Assembly: GCF_008312935.1 (NCBI RefSeq)
Contig: NZ_VSZO01000005.1
Location: 307,358-371,357 of the forward strand
Length of the DNA stretch: 64,000 nucleotides
From: Roseiconus lacunae
GTDB lineage: Bacteria > Planctomycetota > Planctomycetia > Pirellulales > Pirellulaceae
Direction of reading: 5' to 3'
Made by a program: the position numbers and the translations under genes. Below the pieces are notes generated by a model. The model did not search any database, was not told the origin of the DNA, and saw nothing but the letters and a program-made list of their open reading frames with translations. This document shows, in pieces, positions 47,952-57,364 of the stretch. Each line of letters starts with the position of its first letter. Position 1 is the first letter of the stretch.

Positions 47952-50273
47952 CTAACCGCGGTCGAATTTCTTTTTGGATTTGAACTTCTTGCCGAAGGGG
48001 CGACCACCAGATTTGCCGCCCGGTTTTCCACCGGAGCGACCAGAGCCGCCTCGGTCAGACATTTCCGAGGATGATCGTCCGAATTTCTTACCCGGTTTGC
48101 CGCCTTTGAATCCCTTCTTGTAGCGACCCTTACCGCCACCATTTCCGTCGCGTGGCGGTTTCTCCGTAAACGGCCGAATGCGAAGCTGTCGTCCGGCCAC
48201 CCAGGTATTCTGCAAGTACTCGATCACGTCACCGGGCAAACCGGCAGGTAGATCGACGGTGGAGAATGTTTCGTTGATCGAGATCGGTCCGATGTCCGAT
48301 CCGGGGATGCCAACTTCGTTCGCAATCGCGCCGACAATGTTACCGGGGCGGACGCCGTCGGAATGCCCGACACCGATCCAGTAGCGATCCATCCCACTTT
48401 CAGGACGTTCGCCAAAACGTGATCGCCGACGGCGCGACCCACCATCGTCGTCACGGTCTCGATCTCGGTCACGCGGTTTACGAGGTTCGTGGCTGGGGGC
48501 TAGATCTTTCGCGACCAGCGGTTGTCCACCGCGGCTGAGTACACCGAGTGCCGCGGCGATGTCCAACATCTCAGTGCCGGATTGCTCGGCATAGTCGGCG
48601 AGGATCTTCTTGAACAAAGCCTGGTCTGGGCTGCTCATCGCCTTGCCGATCTCACTTTTGAATCGCTCGATGCGGACGTCGGTCAACTGATCCTTGCTAG
48701 GCGGATCAAACACTTCGATGCGCTGTTTGGTAGCCTTTTCGATCAGACGCAGCTTATTGCGTTGCCGCGGTGTCAGAAAGATATACGCGACCCCTTTACG
48801 GCCCGCTCGCCCGGTTCGACCGATTCGGTGAACGTATGATTCCGAGTCATGCGGCAGGTCATAATTGAAGACGTGACTGATGCGTTGCACATCCAAACCA
48901 CGGGCGGCGACATCGGTCGCGACCAGGATATCAAGCTTTCCGGACTTGAGTTGGTCAACGGTTTTCTGTCGCCGAGCTTGCGGCAGGTCGCCATTGAGCG
49001 CGGCTGCTCGCAAGCCCAAGGTGGTTAGGTGATCGGCAACCGCGACGGTTGAATCCTTGGTTTTGGTAAATACCAAGACGCCGTCGGTGTCCTCGACTTC
49101 GATCAGGCGACACAGCAGTTCTCGTTTACTACGTTCTTGGATAATCACGCAGCGTTGTTCGATCGTATCGGCGGTCAGCGTTTTTTTGCGGACCGTGATG
49201 ACCGCGGGATCATTCAGATATTGATCGGCAACGCGGCGGATCGGTCCGGGCATGGTCGCCGAAAACAACGCCGTTTGTTTTTGCTCGGGCGTCTGCTGAA
49301 GGATCCACTCGACGTCTTCGATAAATCCCAGGTTCAGCATCTCATCTGCTTCGTCCAGAACGACCGCGTCGAGTGCGTCAAGTTTTAATGCACCCCGTTT
49401 GATGTGATCGATCACACGTCCGGGGGTTCCGACAACGACATGAACGCCACGATGCAACGCTCGGAGTTGCGGATCGTAGTCAGCGCCACCATAGAGTGCG
49501 ACGATGCGCAGTTTGGGAATGTTCGCGCCGTAGGTTTCGAACGATTTTGCAACCTGGGTTGCCAATTCACGCGTCGGAGCTAGGACCAAGATCTGAGGTA
49601 ATTTGGCGCGTCGACGGATCTTCGAAAGCAGCGGCAGCGCGAATGCAGCCGTTTTACCGGTTCCGGTTTGGGACTGCGCCAAGACGTCTTGACCCTCAAG
49701 GATATGAGGGATGATACGACGTTGGACTTCGGTTGGCGTCGCATAACCCGAGACATCGATCGCAAGCTGCACGTCGCTGCTCAAGTCGAAATCACGGAAT
49801 CGGTGTTCCCGCGGTTCGTCCGATTCTTCTTTTTTCGGTGCCGGCTCGGTGACGGTCTTCGCGTTGGCGATGACTTCCGAAGCACCTTCGTTCTTTTCGG
49901 AATTTTCCTCAGCCGGTCTAGGGGAGACGACTGCCGGTTGCGATTCGGACGGTTGCGTTTCAGACGACGCATTCGGCGAAGACGCCGCGGCGTTATCGGC
50001 ACTCGCTTCGACGGCGGTCTCGACGTCTTCCGCTTCGTTTACGGGCTCGCCTTCAGGCTCTGATACTTCAGGTTCAGGGGCGACCGTTTGTGCGGCAGCC
50101 GCGAGGGCTTCGTCCGATTTCGGTGCTTCTTCGGTGGGCGCTAGGTCTTGGTTAACAGTGTTTTGGTCTACCGTGTCTTCGTTTACCGTGACCTGTTCGT
50201 CGCCGCTTTGGACCGTGACGTTTTCGATCTCGGTGCGCGCAGCTTCATCCATCAATTCCAACTCGTTTGACAT
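47952..50273 (-). CDS. deaD: DEAD-box RNA helicase, CsdA/DeaD type
   Basis: An ATP-dependent RNA helicase for ribosome assembly or mRNA turnover, 773 residues. An acidic, Ala/Glu/Pro-rich, probably disordered region of about 155 residues comes first. The RecA-like core has TPTEVQRRI (Q motif), SQTGTGKTAAF, PTRELATQ, VLDEADEML, FSATMP and HRIGRTGRAGRKG. After residue 520 follows a CsdA-type extension, then a DbpA/CsdA RNA-binding domain (YWIGVGHSDGVRPGNIVGA in parts) and a Gly/Lys/Arg-rich tail. The order matches DeaD/CsdA, with the unusual acidic N-terminus added. It is monocistronic on the minus strand. Confidence 0.93.
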   Translation of the reverse strand: MSNELELMDEAARTEIENVTVQSGDEQVTVNEDTVDQNTVNQDLAPTEEAPKSDEALAAAAQTVAPEPEVSEPEGEPVNEAEDVETAVEASADNAAASSPNASSETQPSESQPAVVSPRPAEENSEKNEGASEVIANAKTVTEPAPKKEESDEPREHRFRDFDLSSDVQLAIDVSGYATPTEVQRRIIPHILEGQDVLAQSQTGTGKTAAFALPLLSKIRRRAKLPQILVLAPTRELATQVAKSFETYGANIPKLRIVALYGGADYDPQLRALHRGVHVVVGTPGRVIDHIKRGALKLDALDAVVLDEADEMLNLGFIEDVEWILQQTPEQKQTALFSATMPGPIRRVADQYLNDPAVITVRKKTLTADTIEQRCVIIQERSKRELLCRLIEVEDTDGVLVFTKTKDSTVAVADHLTTLGLRAAALNGDLPQARRQKTVDQLKSGKLDILVATDVAARGLDVQRISHVFNYDLPHDSESYVHRIGRTGRAGRKGVAYIFLTPRQRNKLRLIEKATKQRIEVFDPPSKDQLTDVRIERFKSEIGKAMSSPDQALFKKILADYAEQSGTEMLDIAAALGVLSRGGQPLVAKDLAPSHEPRKPRDRDRDRDDDGGSRRRRSRFGERPESGMDRYWIGVGHSDGVRPGNIVGAIANEVGIPGSDIGPISINETFSTVDLPAGLPGDVIEYLQNTWVAGRQLRIRPFTEKPPRDGNGGGKGRYKKGFKGGKPGKKFGRSSSEMSDRGGSGRSGGKPGGKSGGRPFGKKFKSKKKFDRG

Positions 50274-50568
50274 TCCTATCTCTTGCTAAAACCTTCGTTC
50301 GTAGATCGATCGGGCAATTCGTCGCGCAGCAACGACCGGCGAATTAACACACCGGAAAAGGACCCGATCATTTAGCGCAGTCGATGAACCCGGGTCTTAG
50401 ACGTGCACTTCGATGGTGCAGGAAAGATGGCAAACTCGTCGGTTTGCATCAATTGGGCGGGACTGAATCAACTTCCACCGCCAGACTTAAGCTCAGGCAA
50501 CTCGCGATACTTCCGCAGAGTCTATCTTCGAGGTCTCAATCCAGGAAGGCGTAAAACGTCGCTTCCGG
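50274..50568. other. 295-base region upstream of the helicase gene
   Basis: Should contain the helicase promoter and leader. Cold-shock helicase genes often have long leaders, but no recognisable element was found. Confidence 0.3.
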
Positions 50569-52032
50569 CTATTTGTCGTCCGGTCTTTCCCCCAGCCCGA
50601 GTTGACGCATCCGAGACCGCAGCGTGGGGCGACTGATCCCCAGACGAAGGCTCGTTTCGCTTAGGTTACCCCCGCAGGCTTGGAGTGCTTGGGTGACCAA
50701 AATTCGGTCGACTTCGTTGTGGATGTCGTCGCTAATCGTCATCGAACCGGATTGAAGTTTCGATTCAATGTCCGATCGCAACTGATCCTGCCACGCAGAC
50801 GCCGCCCCTGGGGTTGCGGCCGTTCGACGTTCGGCAGACCGAAAGTTTGCCGGTAGAAACGTGGGGACGATCACGGCACCACTAGCTTTCAGTAACGTCT
50901 GCTTGATCGTTCCTTGAAGCTCGCGAACGTTTCCCGGCCAATCATGTTCGAGCAATAGTCGTAACGTTTCCGGTGCGACCGCTAAAAAATCTTTGCCCAG
51001 TTGCCGCGCGAAGCTCTCAAAGAAGTAGTCGATCATCTGCGGCAAATCGCTTCCGCGGTCACGCAACGCCGGCAAGTGGATGGTGAATTCGTTCAATCGA
51101 TAGTACAGGTCGCTGCGAAAGGCGCCGTCGGCGATCGCCGTTTGCAAGTTACGATGCGTCGCCGCCAAAATCCGAACATCGGTTTTGATCGGTTTGGAAC
51201 CCCCCACACGTTCGAACTCTTTTTCTTGCAGTACCCGGAGTAGCTTGGTTTGCATCACCGGTGACATATCACCGATCTCGTCTAGGAACAGCGTCCCTTT
51301 ATCGCAGACCTCGAACTTACCGATCCGTCGTTGATCTGCGCCGGTGAACGCGCCTTTTTCGTGACCAAATAACTCGCTTTCAAGTAGCGTTTCGGGAATC
51401 GCGGCACAGTTGATCGCATGGAAAATCTGATCGTGTCTCGAGCTATGTTGGTAGATCGCGCGGGCGACGACTTCTTTACCCGTTCCGGTCTCGCCAAGAA
51501 TCAATACGGCAACGTCTCGCGACGCGACCCGTCCGATGGAACGAAAGACTTCGACCATCGAAGGACACTGCCCCAGGATCGTGTCCACCGCTCCGGTATG
51601 ATGACTCGATGGATGCGCCGATAGTTTGGACTCGCCTGGCAAGACCGCCGGGCGTTTAGCCATCCGGCCAGTTTCGAGCGCAGAATCAATCAGCGGTAAG
51701 ATCTCATCGGGATCGAACGGTTTGGTGACATAGTCAAACGCGCCATTGCTCATCGCCGTGATCGCGGTTTCTGCGGTCCCCTGTCCTGTGATCAAAATGA
51801 CGGGGGTGCGGCGATCAAGCTCACGAAGTTGACTCGCGACGGCAAGTCCACTGCGGTCGGGCAGTTGGATGTCACACAGCACCGCATCGGGGTGCTGTCG
51901 AGTGAAAACCTCGATGCCTCGTTCGGCGGTATTGGCCGTTAGGACTCGATACTCCGGCTCGGGCAGGCAGAGCTGCATGCACTGAAGAATCAGTGGGTCG
52001 TCGTCGATGACGAGAAGCGTTGATGGGGTCAT
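50569..52032 (-). CDS. NtrC-family sigma-54-dependent response regulator
   Basis: A 487-residue transcription activator. The receiver carries D10-D11-D12 and phospho-acceptor D54 in VLCDIQLP. The AAA+ domain has Walker A GETGTGKE, the sigma-54-contact loop ESELFGHEKGAFTGA and Walker B TLFLDEIGDM. The C-terminal Fis-type HTH is QALQACGGNLSETSLRLGISRPTLRSRM. It therefore activates promoters read by RpoN RNA polymerase when phosphorylated. Its ATG overlaps the TGA of the upstream kinase gene, which identifies its partner. Confidence 0.94.
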   Translation of the reverse strand: MTPSTLLVIDDDPLILQCMQLCLPEPEYRVLTANTAERGIEVFTRQHPDAVLCDIQLPDRSGLAVASQLRELDRRTPVILITGQGTAETAITAMSNGAFDYVTKPFDPDEILPLIDSALETGRMAKRPAVLPGESKLSAHPSSHHTGAVDTILGQCPSMVEVFRSIGRVASRDVAVLILGETGTGKEVVARAIYQHSSRHDQIFHAINCAAIPETLLESELFGHEKGAFTGADQRRIGKFEVCDKGTLFLDEIGDMSPVMQTKLLRVLQEKEFERVGGSKPIKTDVRILAATHRNLQTAIADGAFRSDLYYRLNEFTIHLPALRDRGSDLPQMIDYFFESFARQLGKDFLAVAPETLRLLLEHDWPGNVRELQGTIKQTLLKASGAVIVPTFLPANFRSAERRTAATPGAASAWQDQLRSDIESKLQSGSMTISDDIHNEVDRILVTQALQACGGNLSETSLRLGISRPTLRSRMRQLGLGERPDDK

Positions 52033-53093
52033 TCGAATTCTATGGGACTGATCTGCTGCGTCGCGTTCGTGCTGATCGGCAGGTAGACACGCACTTGGGT
52101 GCCCTCGCCGAGGATCGAGTCGACCTCCACGCCGCCCTGATGACTTTTGATGATTCCCAGTGATGTCGAAAGACCCAGGCCGGTGCCTTGCCCACGTGAC
52201 TTTGTGGAAAAAAAGGGGTCGAAAATTCGGTCTTTAACCTCAGTCGATATTCCACAGCCAGTGTCCGTCACTGAAAGCCGAATGTAGTCGCCCGGTGGGA
52301 GTCGTGTGAAGGAACACGGTTTCGTTTCCGCGATCCGAATCGTTTTAGCAGAGATTCGCAACGTACCGCCATCGGACATCGAATCTCGCGCATTGATCGC
52401 AAGGTTCATCACCATCTGACTGATCTCAGTTTCATCGGCGCAAACCAGTGGCAGATTCGATGGCACGTCCATCTCCAGTTCAATCTGTTCGGGGATGGTA
52501 CGGTTTAGGATCGTCGCCAAGTCATGCAATACCGGTGCGAGATCCTGGTCGACTCGTTCGCCCTTCCCGCCTCGCGCAAACGTCAGCAATTGTGCAATCA
52601 AACTTGCTCCACGGGTCGCGGCTTGCTCTATCGTTTCCAATAAAGCCGCTCGATTCACCGATGCCTGATCCCGCTGAAGCATTCGGCAACTCATCAGGAT
52701 TGGCGTCAGCAGGTTGTTCAGGTCATGCGCGATTCCACTCGCAAGGGTTCCCAACGATTCGAGTCTTTGGCGACGTCGGTCAATCAGCCCGGTGGGCGGT
52801 TGCTCCTCGACGTCCGCAGGCTCAGCCCGGACGGCATTGTTTTGCGGGGCAACGACGTCCTCGCAACGAACCAAGGCTAGGACGATTCCCGTCAGACCCG
52901 CGATAATCATTGGCCCGACAATCAGCAGGCTTTGAATCACCACCGACGATGTTCCTATCCGTTCCCTACCGATGGCGATCACGACGGATACGGCGCAGTA
53001 GCTGAAGTTGATGGCTAAGATCGCAAGCAACCACCACGGCGGTTGCCACCGGGTGCCAGGGCGTAACAAGCGGCGATATAGCTGGAAGAACAA
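52029..53093 (-). CDS. NtrB-like sensor histidine kinase
   Basis: A 354-residue membrane kinase with two hydrophobic helices (about 20-40 and 50-72), a short linker, a HisKA domain with the H-box GIAHDLNNLLTPI near residue 123, and HATPase motifs NLAINARDSM, DTGCGIS and GQGTGLGLSTSLGI. There is no evident PAS domain. The start appears to be TTG at 53093; no better start was seen. It precedes and overlaps (ATGA) the NtrC-type regulator gene, forming a two-gene operon on the minus strand. Confidence 0.9.
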   Translation of the reverse strand: MFFQLYRRLLRPGTRWQPPWWLLAILAINFSYCAVSVVIAIGRERIGTSSVVIQSLLIVGPMIIAGLTGIVLALVRCEDVVAPQNNAVRAEPADVEEQPPTGLIDRRRQRLESLGTLASGIAHDLNNLLTPILMSCRMLQRDQASVNRAALLETIEQAATRGASLIAQLLTFARGGKGERVDQDLAPVLHDLATILNRTIPEQIELEMDVPSNLPLVCADETEISQMVMNLAINARDSMSDGGTLRISAKTIRIAETKPCSFTRLPPGDYIRLSVTDTGCGISTEVKDRIFDPFFSTKSRGQGTGLGLSTSLGIIKSHQGGVEVDSILGEGTQVRVYLPISTNATQQISPIEFE

Positions 53094-53366
53094 TGGCGTA
53101 GTCGACTGGGAGGCGAGGGCAGCAAAAGGGATTCAATCATTTTGTCAAAATGTCAGCTTTCGTTCACGTCGGCTGGGCATCTCAGCGGTGGACCGCTCGA
53201 TCAGGTTCTGGTTCGCAAAATTCGGCAGGCTGTCAAAATGAAATCTGATGATGTGGTCGCCGATGGTGCGTTCGGAACGAAGTTTGCATCTCGACAATTC
53301 AGTATGCAGAAACAACGGTCGAGGAGTGTAGCCTCCACGGCGAGGTTTACTATCTGTTTTGAGTTG

Positions 53367-53747
53367 ATGATGGGATCAAAAACGAAGCTTCAAGCATCTA
53401 CCAACGATATGCAACCATGGACGGGTTGTGATTGGGAAACTGAATTCGGCCCGTTAAAGCTGAACTTACAGGGGATCCGTAGTTGCCAAGCGTTGCTGGC
53501 GGCGTCGGCGACCCGTGGCGAGGAAGCCCAGCAGTGGCGGGATGCGGCCAAATGGCTCCAAAAGTTGGAAGCCGATGCCCGTCAGGCTAGCGAATTGCGT
53601 CTGATGGCGGACCAGGCCGAGCGTGCCGGTCGGTCCGGTGATGTCGCATCATTGCGAAACGCCGCAGCTTCAATCGAGCAACGATATCTCGGTCGGAACA
53701 GGCATCCTAATCGGATCTTCGCCGCGGAAAGGCAGGTGGAATTTTAG
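53367..53747 (+). CDS. Small hypothetical Ala/Gln-rich protein
   Basis: Not recognised. The frame is open from 53142, but only the part after about 53367 looks protein-like. It holds CDWETEFGPLKLNLQGIRSC and then a long amphipathic, Ala/Gln/Arg-rich helix (ATRGEEAQQWRDAAKWLQKL, LRLMADQAERAGRSG). Starts at 53367, 53370 or 53409 are all possible; about 113-126 residues result. No signal peptide or membrane segment is present. It probably forms a coiled-coil or helical bundle. Confidence 0.5.
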   Translation: MMGSKTKLQASTNDMQPWTGCDWETEFGPLKLNLQGIRSCQALLAASATRGEEAQQWRDAAKWLQKLEADARQASELRLMADQAERAGRSGDVASLRNAAASIEQRYLGRNRHPNRIFAAERQVEF

Positions 53748-54318
53748 CAATCAGCTCGCCATCGCCACGCCGATTCTCGTCGCGTTGCTTTCAAGATTGC
53801 TGCCGCGAACATGACCCTGTCGCGAACGAACGGGCGTTTACCGAAAGACGCGTTCACCCAAAGGCTGTCAGCGATCGGTCTTGGGCATCTTGGCTTGGTG
53901 GTCTGTCTCGACGCCCTTGGCCGATAGGGCTCCGCCAAGATCAAGTGTTTGGCTTCGACGCAGCAGCCGACGGATGTTCGCCTCGGCTATCACAGCTCAG
54001 CCGCGGCAAACGCCTGTCGGCAACTCCATCTTACGGATGTTACCGGGACACTGACCACCGGTCGACACCGTTGCCGATCCGTCCCCTGGTGTCGTCTCAT
54101 GAGAAAGCGTGGCCCCGTTTTCAACAGGATAGGCGGGGGAATGCAAAAAGGGGGGCGAGCCGTTCTCTGCTGGCACTTTCAATGGAGTAGCCAACGCGGT
54201 AACGTTTTTTCCAGAGCGTCAAATTCTTTTCACTCTTGCTATCATCCTCTCGGCCATCCCGTCGAAACGGTTTTGCAACGACCGGTTTTAATGCTTGCAC
54301 GCGAACAGGAAGTTTCCA
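53748..54318. other. 571-base intergenic region with a hairpin repeat
   Basis: No gene is supported. Contains CTTGGC...GCCAAG near 53918 and a full two-armed GCC-GGC repeat at 53965-54021. The magnesium transporter leader begins somewhere near the end. No M-box-like riboswitch could be recognised by eye. Confidence 0.45.
53965..54021. repeat. REP-like hairpin repeat, copy 5 (two arms)
   Basis: The left arm, AGCCGACGGATGTTCGCC then TCGGCT (53965-53988), pairs with the right arm AGCCGCGGCAAACGCC then TGTCGGC (53999-54021). About 18 of 23 positions are complementary. Each arm also begins and ends with short self-complementary GCC/GGC words. Confidence 0.65.
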
Positions 54319-55701
54319 ATGAACGATGTTGTTACCGACCCAATCACTGAAAACGACCGCCCCTGGGAAGAAGTCGTCCGGGTCGCCAACGAAGGTTCGG
54401 TCGAGGAATTGTCTGAGTTGCTCGATTCGATGTCGGTTGCCGAGCAAGCGTATGTGTTTTCACACATGGAGGACGACGCCGAAGCGGTCGTGCTTCGTCG
54501 TCTACCTGCAGAAGACGCCGCGGATTTGATCGGCCACTTCAATGAAAGTGAAGCGGCACGGATGATCCAGCTCTTGGAGTCGCAGGCCGCCGCGACGATC
54601 TTGCAGGAGATGCCGATTGACGAACAGGCGGACGTCATCGGCGACTTGCCAGAGAAAGAGGCCGAGGCCATTCTGCAGGAACTTCCCCAGCAGAATGCCG
54701 ACAATGTTCGCGAATTGACGGCATACCCGGATAATGTTGCCGGCGGCATGATGGTGGTGGAGATGCTTCGATTTCGAAGCGAAATGACGGTTGCCGAAGT
54801 CATCGACGAAATCAACCGTGGAGCCGAGCACTACACCGATTTGGACGTGCGGTACGCCTATGTCTGTGACGATGAAGGCCGTTTGGTCGGTGTCTTGCCG
54901 ATGCAAAACCTATTGTTTGTCAAACGGTATCGAAAGCTTGGCGAGATCATGATCAAGGATCCGCTTTCAGTCCGGACGACGGCGCCGCTGGAGGAACTGG
55001 CGGAGTTTTTTGAAAGCCACGTGTATTTGGGCGTACCGGTTGTTGATGACGACGGCGTTTTAAAAGGCGTGTTGCACCGAGAAGCCGTTCAATACGAAGA
55101 GGTTCGCGCGGCAGAAAACGATTACCTAAAAAGTCAGGGGATCGTCGGAGGAGAAGAATTACGGACGATGCCGGTTTGGCTTCGATCGCGTCGACGGCTC
55201 AGTTGGTTGAGCATCAATATCTTTCTGAATCTCGGTGCCGCCGCAGTCATCGCTTACTTTCAAGAAACACTGGAAAGCGTGATCGCGCTGGCTGTGTTTT
55301 TGCCCATCATCAGCGACATGAGCGGTTGCAGTGGCAACCAGGCCGTCGCCGTCAGCATGCGCGAGCTTTCACTGGGGATCATTCGTCCGACGGAGTTCTT
55401 CCGAGTTTGGTGGAAGGAATTCACCGTCGGACTGATCAATGGATCGGTCCTCGGTGGACTGATCGCGGTGGTGGCGGTGTTGTTTGATGGCAACCCTTAC
55501 CTTGGAGTCGTCGTCGGTGTGGCGCTTTGTCTGAACACGTTGATCGCGGTTTCTATCGGTGGCGTGGTACCGCTGCTCTTGAAGCGATTTGGATTTGATC
55601 CGGCGGTTGCCAGTGGTCCCTTGCTGACCACGGTGACCGACATGTGTGGCTTTTTTCTTGTGCTCGGTTTGGCGACGGTGATGTTGTCGCGTTTGACATA
55701 G
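54319..55701 (+). CDS. mgtE: Magnesium transporter MgtE
   Basis: A 460-residue Mg2+ channel/transporter. The N-domain of alpha-helical repeats (VEELSELLDSMSVAEQAYVF, then LPAEDAADLIGHF) is followed by two CBS domains from about 130 to 255 (MIKDPLSVRTTAPLEELAEFFE, GVPVVDDDGVLKGVLHRE). A plug helix and five C-terminal membrane helices follow, with SDMSGCSGNQAVAVSMRELSLG forming the pore-lining part. Acidic cytosolic domains sense Mg2+ in this family. ATG 54319 follows AGGAAG at normal spacing; the frame's earlier start at 54295 is rejected. Confidence 0.95.
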   Translation: MNDVVTDPITENDRPWEEVVRVANEGSVEELSELLDSMSVAEQAYVFSHMEDDAEAVVLRRLPAEDAADLIGHFNESEAARMIQLLESQAAATILQEMPIDEQADVIGDLPEKEAEAILQELPQQNADNVRELTAYPDNVAGGMMVVEMLRFRSEMTVAEVIDEINRGAEHYTDLDVRYAYVCDDEGRLVGVLPMQNLLFVKRYRKLGEIMIKDPLSVRTTAPLEELAEFFESHVYLGVPVVDDDGVLKGVLHREAVQYEEVRAAENDYLKSQGIVGGEELRTMPVWLRSRRRLSWLSINIFLNLGAAAVIAYFQETLESVIALAVFLPIISDMSGCSGNQAVAVSMRELSLGIIRPTEFFRVWWKEFTVGLINGSVLGGLIAVVAVLFDGNPYLGVVVGVALCLNTLIAVSIGGVVPLLLKRFGFDPAVASGPLLTTVTDMCGFFLVLGLATVMLSRLT

Positions 55702-55790
55702 TGCACACGGGATCGCGTGTGCTATGAAGGGATGTCGTTGGTTTGCTGACGTTGTTGTTCACAATGACTTGTTTTTAGAACGGGCCTGCT

Positions 55791-56822
55791 TTGCACGACT
55801 TTTATTCATTGCTACGTCAACTCGTCCGCGAGCCGGCCGTGGTTGGTCTGGAAGACGGTTTCTTCCAAATCGTTCGTCGTGAACTCGAAGACCTTTCGAT
55901 TTCCGTCACTCAGTACATGGGAGTGTTAGTTGCCACCGGGGCCAACCCAGAACGTGGGTATATCTCGGCGCACGTTGATCGCAACGGATTGCTGTGTACG
56001 GGACCGAATGAGTTTCAATACGCCGCATTTATCGCAGGAAATCGCGGCGAATTGAACGGTGATTCTATCTCCGAACAGTTTATGGACACGATCGCCGGGC
56101 GCTTTCGCGGTGCTCGCGTTCAGGCTCATTCGCCACGCTCGGGAGCCTACCTAGGGCAGGCGGAAATTCTTGATGCGTCGATTTGCTCACGGCGGCGAAA
56201 CTTGATCTTCAAGCTCGACGGGTTGGAATACCTTCAGCCCGGCACGCCAATTTCCTTCGTGGATCGACTAGAAGTCACCGAGGCAACGATCGCGGCGCAG
56301 CTTGACAATGTGGTCAGCGTAGCAATGGCGATCGACTTGTTCCGGCGTGGCTATCAGGGCACCGCGTTTTTCACGGCAGGCGAAGAAGGCGGCCGCAGCT
56401 GGCGGTACTTAGCAGAATGGTTTCAGCGATCAGATCGTTCCACCGATCGATTGTTGGTGCTCGATACCAGCCCCTTCCCGGACTTGGATGAAGTCGGCAA
56501 GCAAGACGTGGTTCTGCGTTGGAAAGACGCCAACGGTGCGTTCAATCGATCGCTGACGCAGTCCATCGCCGATCGATGTAAACAGCTTGGCATACGATTC
56601 TGTTTCAAAGATGCTTACATCGAACAGCTCAATCGCAGTCGCGAGAAACCACTTTCGCTTGGTCGCACCGAACTCGGACGTGTGATCAGTGCACTGGGGA
56701 ATTCCGTTCAGGGAACGACTATCCAGCTGCCGACCACCGCCTATCACACTCAATCAGAAACGGCCAATCGCACGGCGGTCGATTCCATGATCCGCCTACT
56801 CGAAGATCTACTGATCGACTAA
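55791..56822 (+). CDS. M42/M20-like zinc metallopeptidase
   Basis: A 343-residue protein resembling co-catalytic metallo-aminopeptidases. Candidate metal ligands appear in the expected order: H in SAHVDRNG near residue 61, D in AQLDNVVSV near 172, the Glu pair in TAGEEGG near 200, D in VLDTSPFPD near 226 and H in TAYHTQSE near 323. It starts at TTG, with no ATG nearby. It lies 822 bases upstream of the C39-like peptidase and amidoligase genes, in the same direction. A role in trimming or hydrolysing an amide-linked product of those genes is inferred only from position. Confidence 0.75.
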   Translation: MHDFYSLLRQLVREPAVVGLEDGFFQIVRRELEDLSISVTQYMGVLVATGANPERGYISAHVDRNGLLCTGPNEFQYAAFIAGNRGELNGDSISEQFMDTIAGRFRGARVQAHSPRSGAYLGQAEILDASICSRRRNLIFKLDGLEYLQPGTPISFVDRLEVTEATIAAQLDNVVSVAMAIDLFRRGYQGTAFFTAGEEGGRSWRYLAEWFQRSDRSTDRLLVLDTSPFPDLDEVGKQDVVLRWKDANGAFNRSLTQSIADRCKQLGIRFCFKDAYIEQLNRSREKPLSLGRTELGRVISALGNSVQGTTIQLPTTAYHTQSETANRTAVDSMIRLLEDLLID

Positions 56823-56859
56823 CGCTCCGTTAAGACGACTTGTCCAAGGGCGACACATC

Positions 56860-56917
56860 AGCCGATCGGCGTTCGTCCGGGTTGCTGCAAAGAAACCGTG
56901 GCTAACGCCAATCGGCT
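56860..56917. repeat. REP-like hairpin repeat, copy 6 (two arms)
   Basis: Left arm 56860-56883 (AGCCGATCGGCGTT then CGTCCGGGTT) and right arm 56894-56917 (AACCGTGGCTAACGCC then AATCGGCT) are complementary at 19 of 24 positions, separated by 10 bases. The best copy of the family in the window. Confidence 0.75.
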
Positions 56918-57079
56918 CATCCTAGTTTCGGTGGTCGACGAAGCACTCGGTTGCTCTTCGCTAGGCGTCAACGAACCAGCCGGTGTCCCGAATTGTTTTC
57001 GGTGCCGAACCGTTCGCGCCAACCGCCATCAGCTGGTCCCGCGAACGCCGGCGTGTCGCGGCAAGGGCCGCCACGGCTG

Positions 57080-57099
57080 AGCCGACGAAACCTTCGGCT
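57080..57099. repeat. Short AGCCGA/TCGGCT hairpin
   Basis: AGCCGACGAAACCTTCGGCT folds with a 6 bp stem or longer. The ends match those of the REP-like family arms, but the central GGCGTT is missing. Confidence 0.4.
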
Positions 57100-57193
57100 A
57101 ATCGATCACCGACCGCCAACTTGCCGTCCGACGGGTTACCGACTGACGCCGGCACGACAAGTTCTTCTCAACGACTCAAGCGATCGCAACTGA

Positions 57194-57364
57194 TCATTCA
57201 TTTGCGACGTCGACCGCGCCGCTGTCATCGTCCGTGTCGTCGTCACTCCAATGTTTTTGTCGCGGGTAGTCACGATCTCGGCAGCGTTCGCGCCGCTCGC
57301 GTTGATCGTCGTTTTTCTTCAAATTGAACTTTCGCAACTGGTTGCGTTTGTTCTCGCGTGTCAT
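57194..57364 (-). CDS. Candidate small charged protein (56 aa)
   Basis: A minus-strand frame of 56 codons starting at ATG 57364. It encodes a highly charged peptide. A basic first half (MTRENKRNQLRKFNLKKN, then QRERRERCRDRDYPRQ) leads to an acidic end (SDDDTDDDSG). The segregation of charge and the lack of hydrophobics resemble small nucleic-acid or ribosome-associated proteins. No Shine-Dalgarno sequence is evident, and the call rests only on composition. Confidence 0.35.
   Translation of the reverse strand: MTRENKRNQLRKFNLKKNDDQRERRERCRDRDYPRQKHWSDDDTDDDSGAVDVANE

Noticed and set aside
47952..48142. Possible separate gene for the helicase tail
   Set aside because: The Gly/Lys-rich tail is in frame with the helicase and is normal for CsdA-type proteins.
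53142..53366. Extended N-terminus of the small Ala/Gln-rich protein
   Set aside because: The first ~75 codons look random and lie where the promoter of the NtrB-like kinase gene should be.
53748..54318. Mg2+ riboswitch (M-box) ahead of mgtE
   Set aside because: No conserved M-box helices could be recognised; the hairpin there belongs to the intergenic repeat family.
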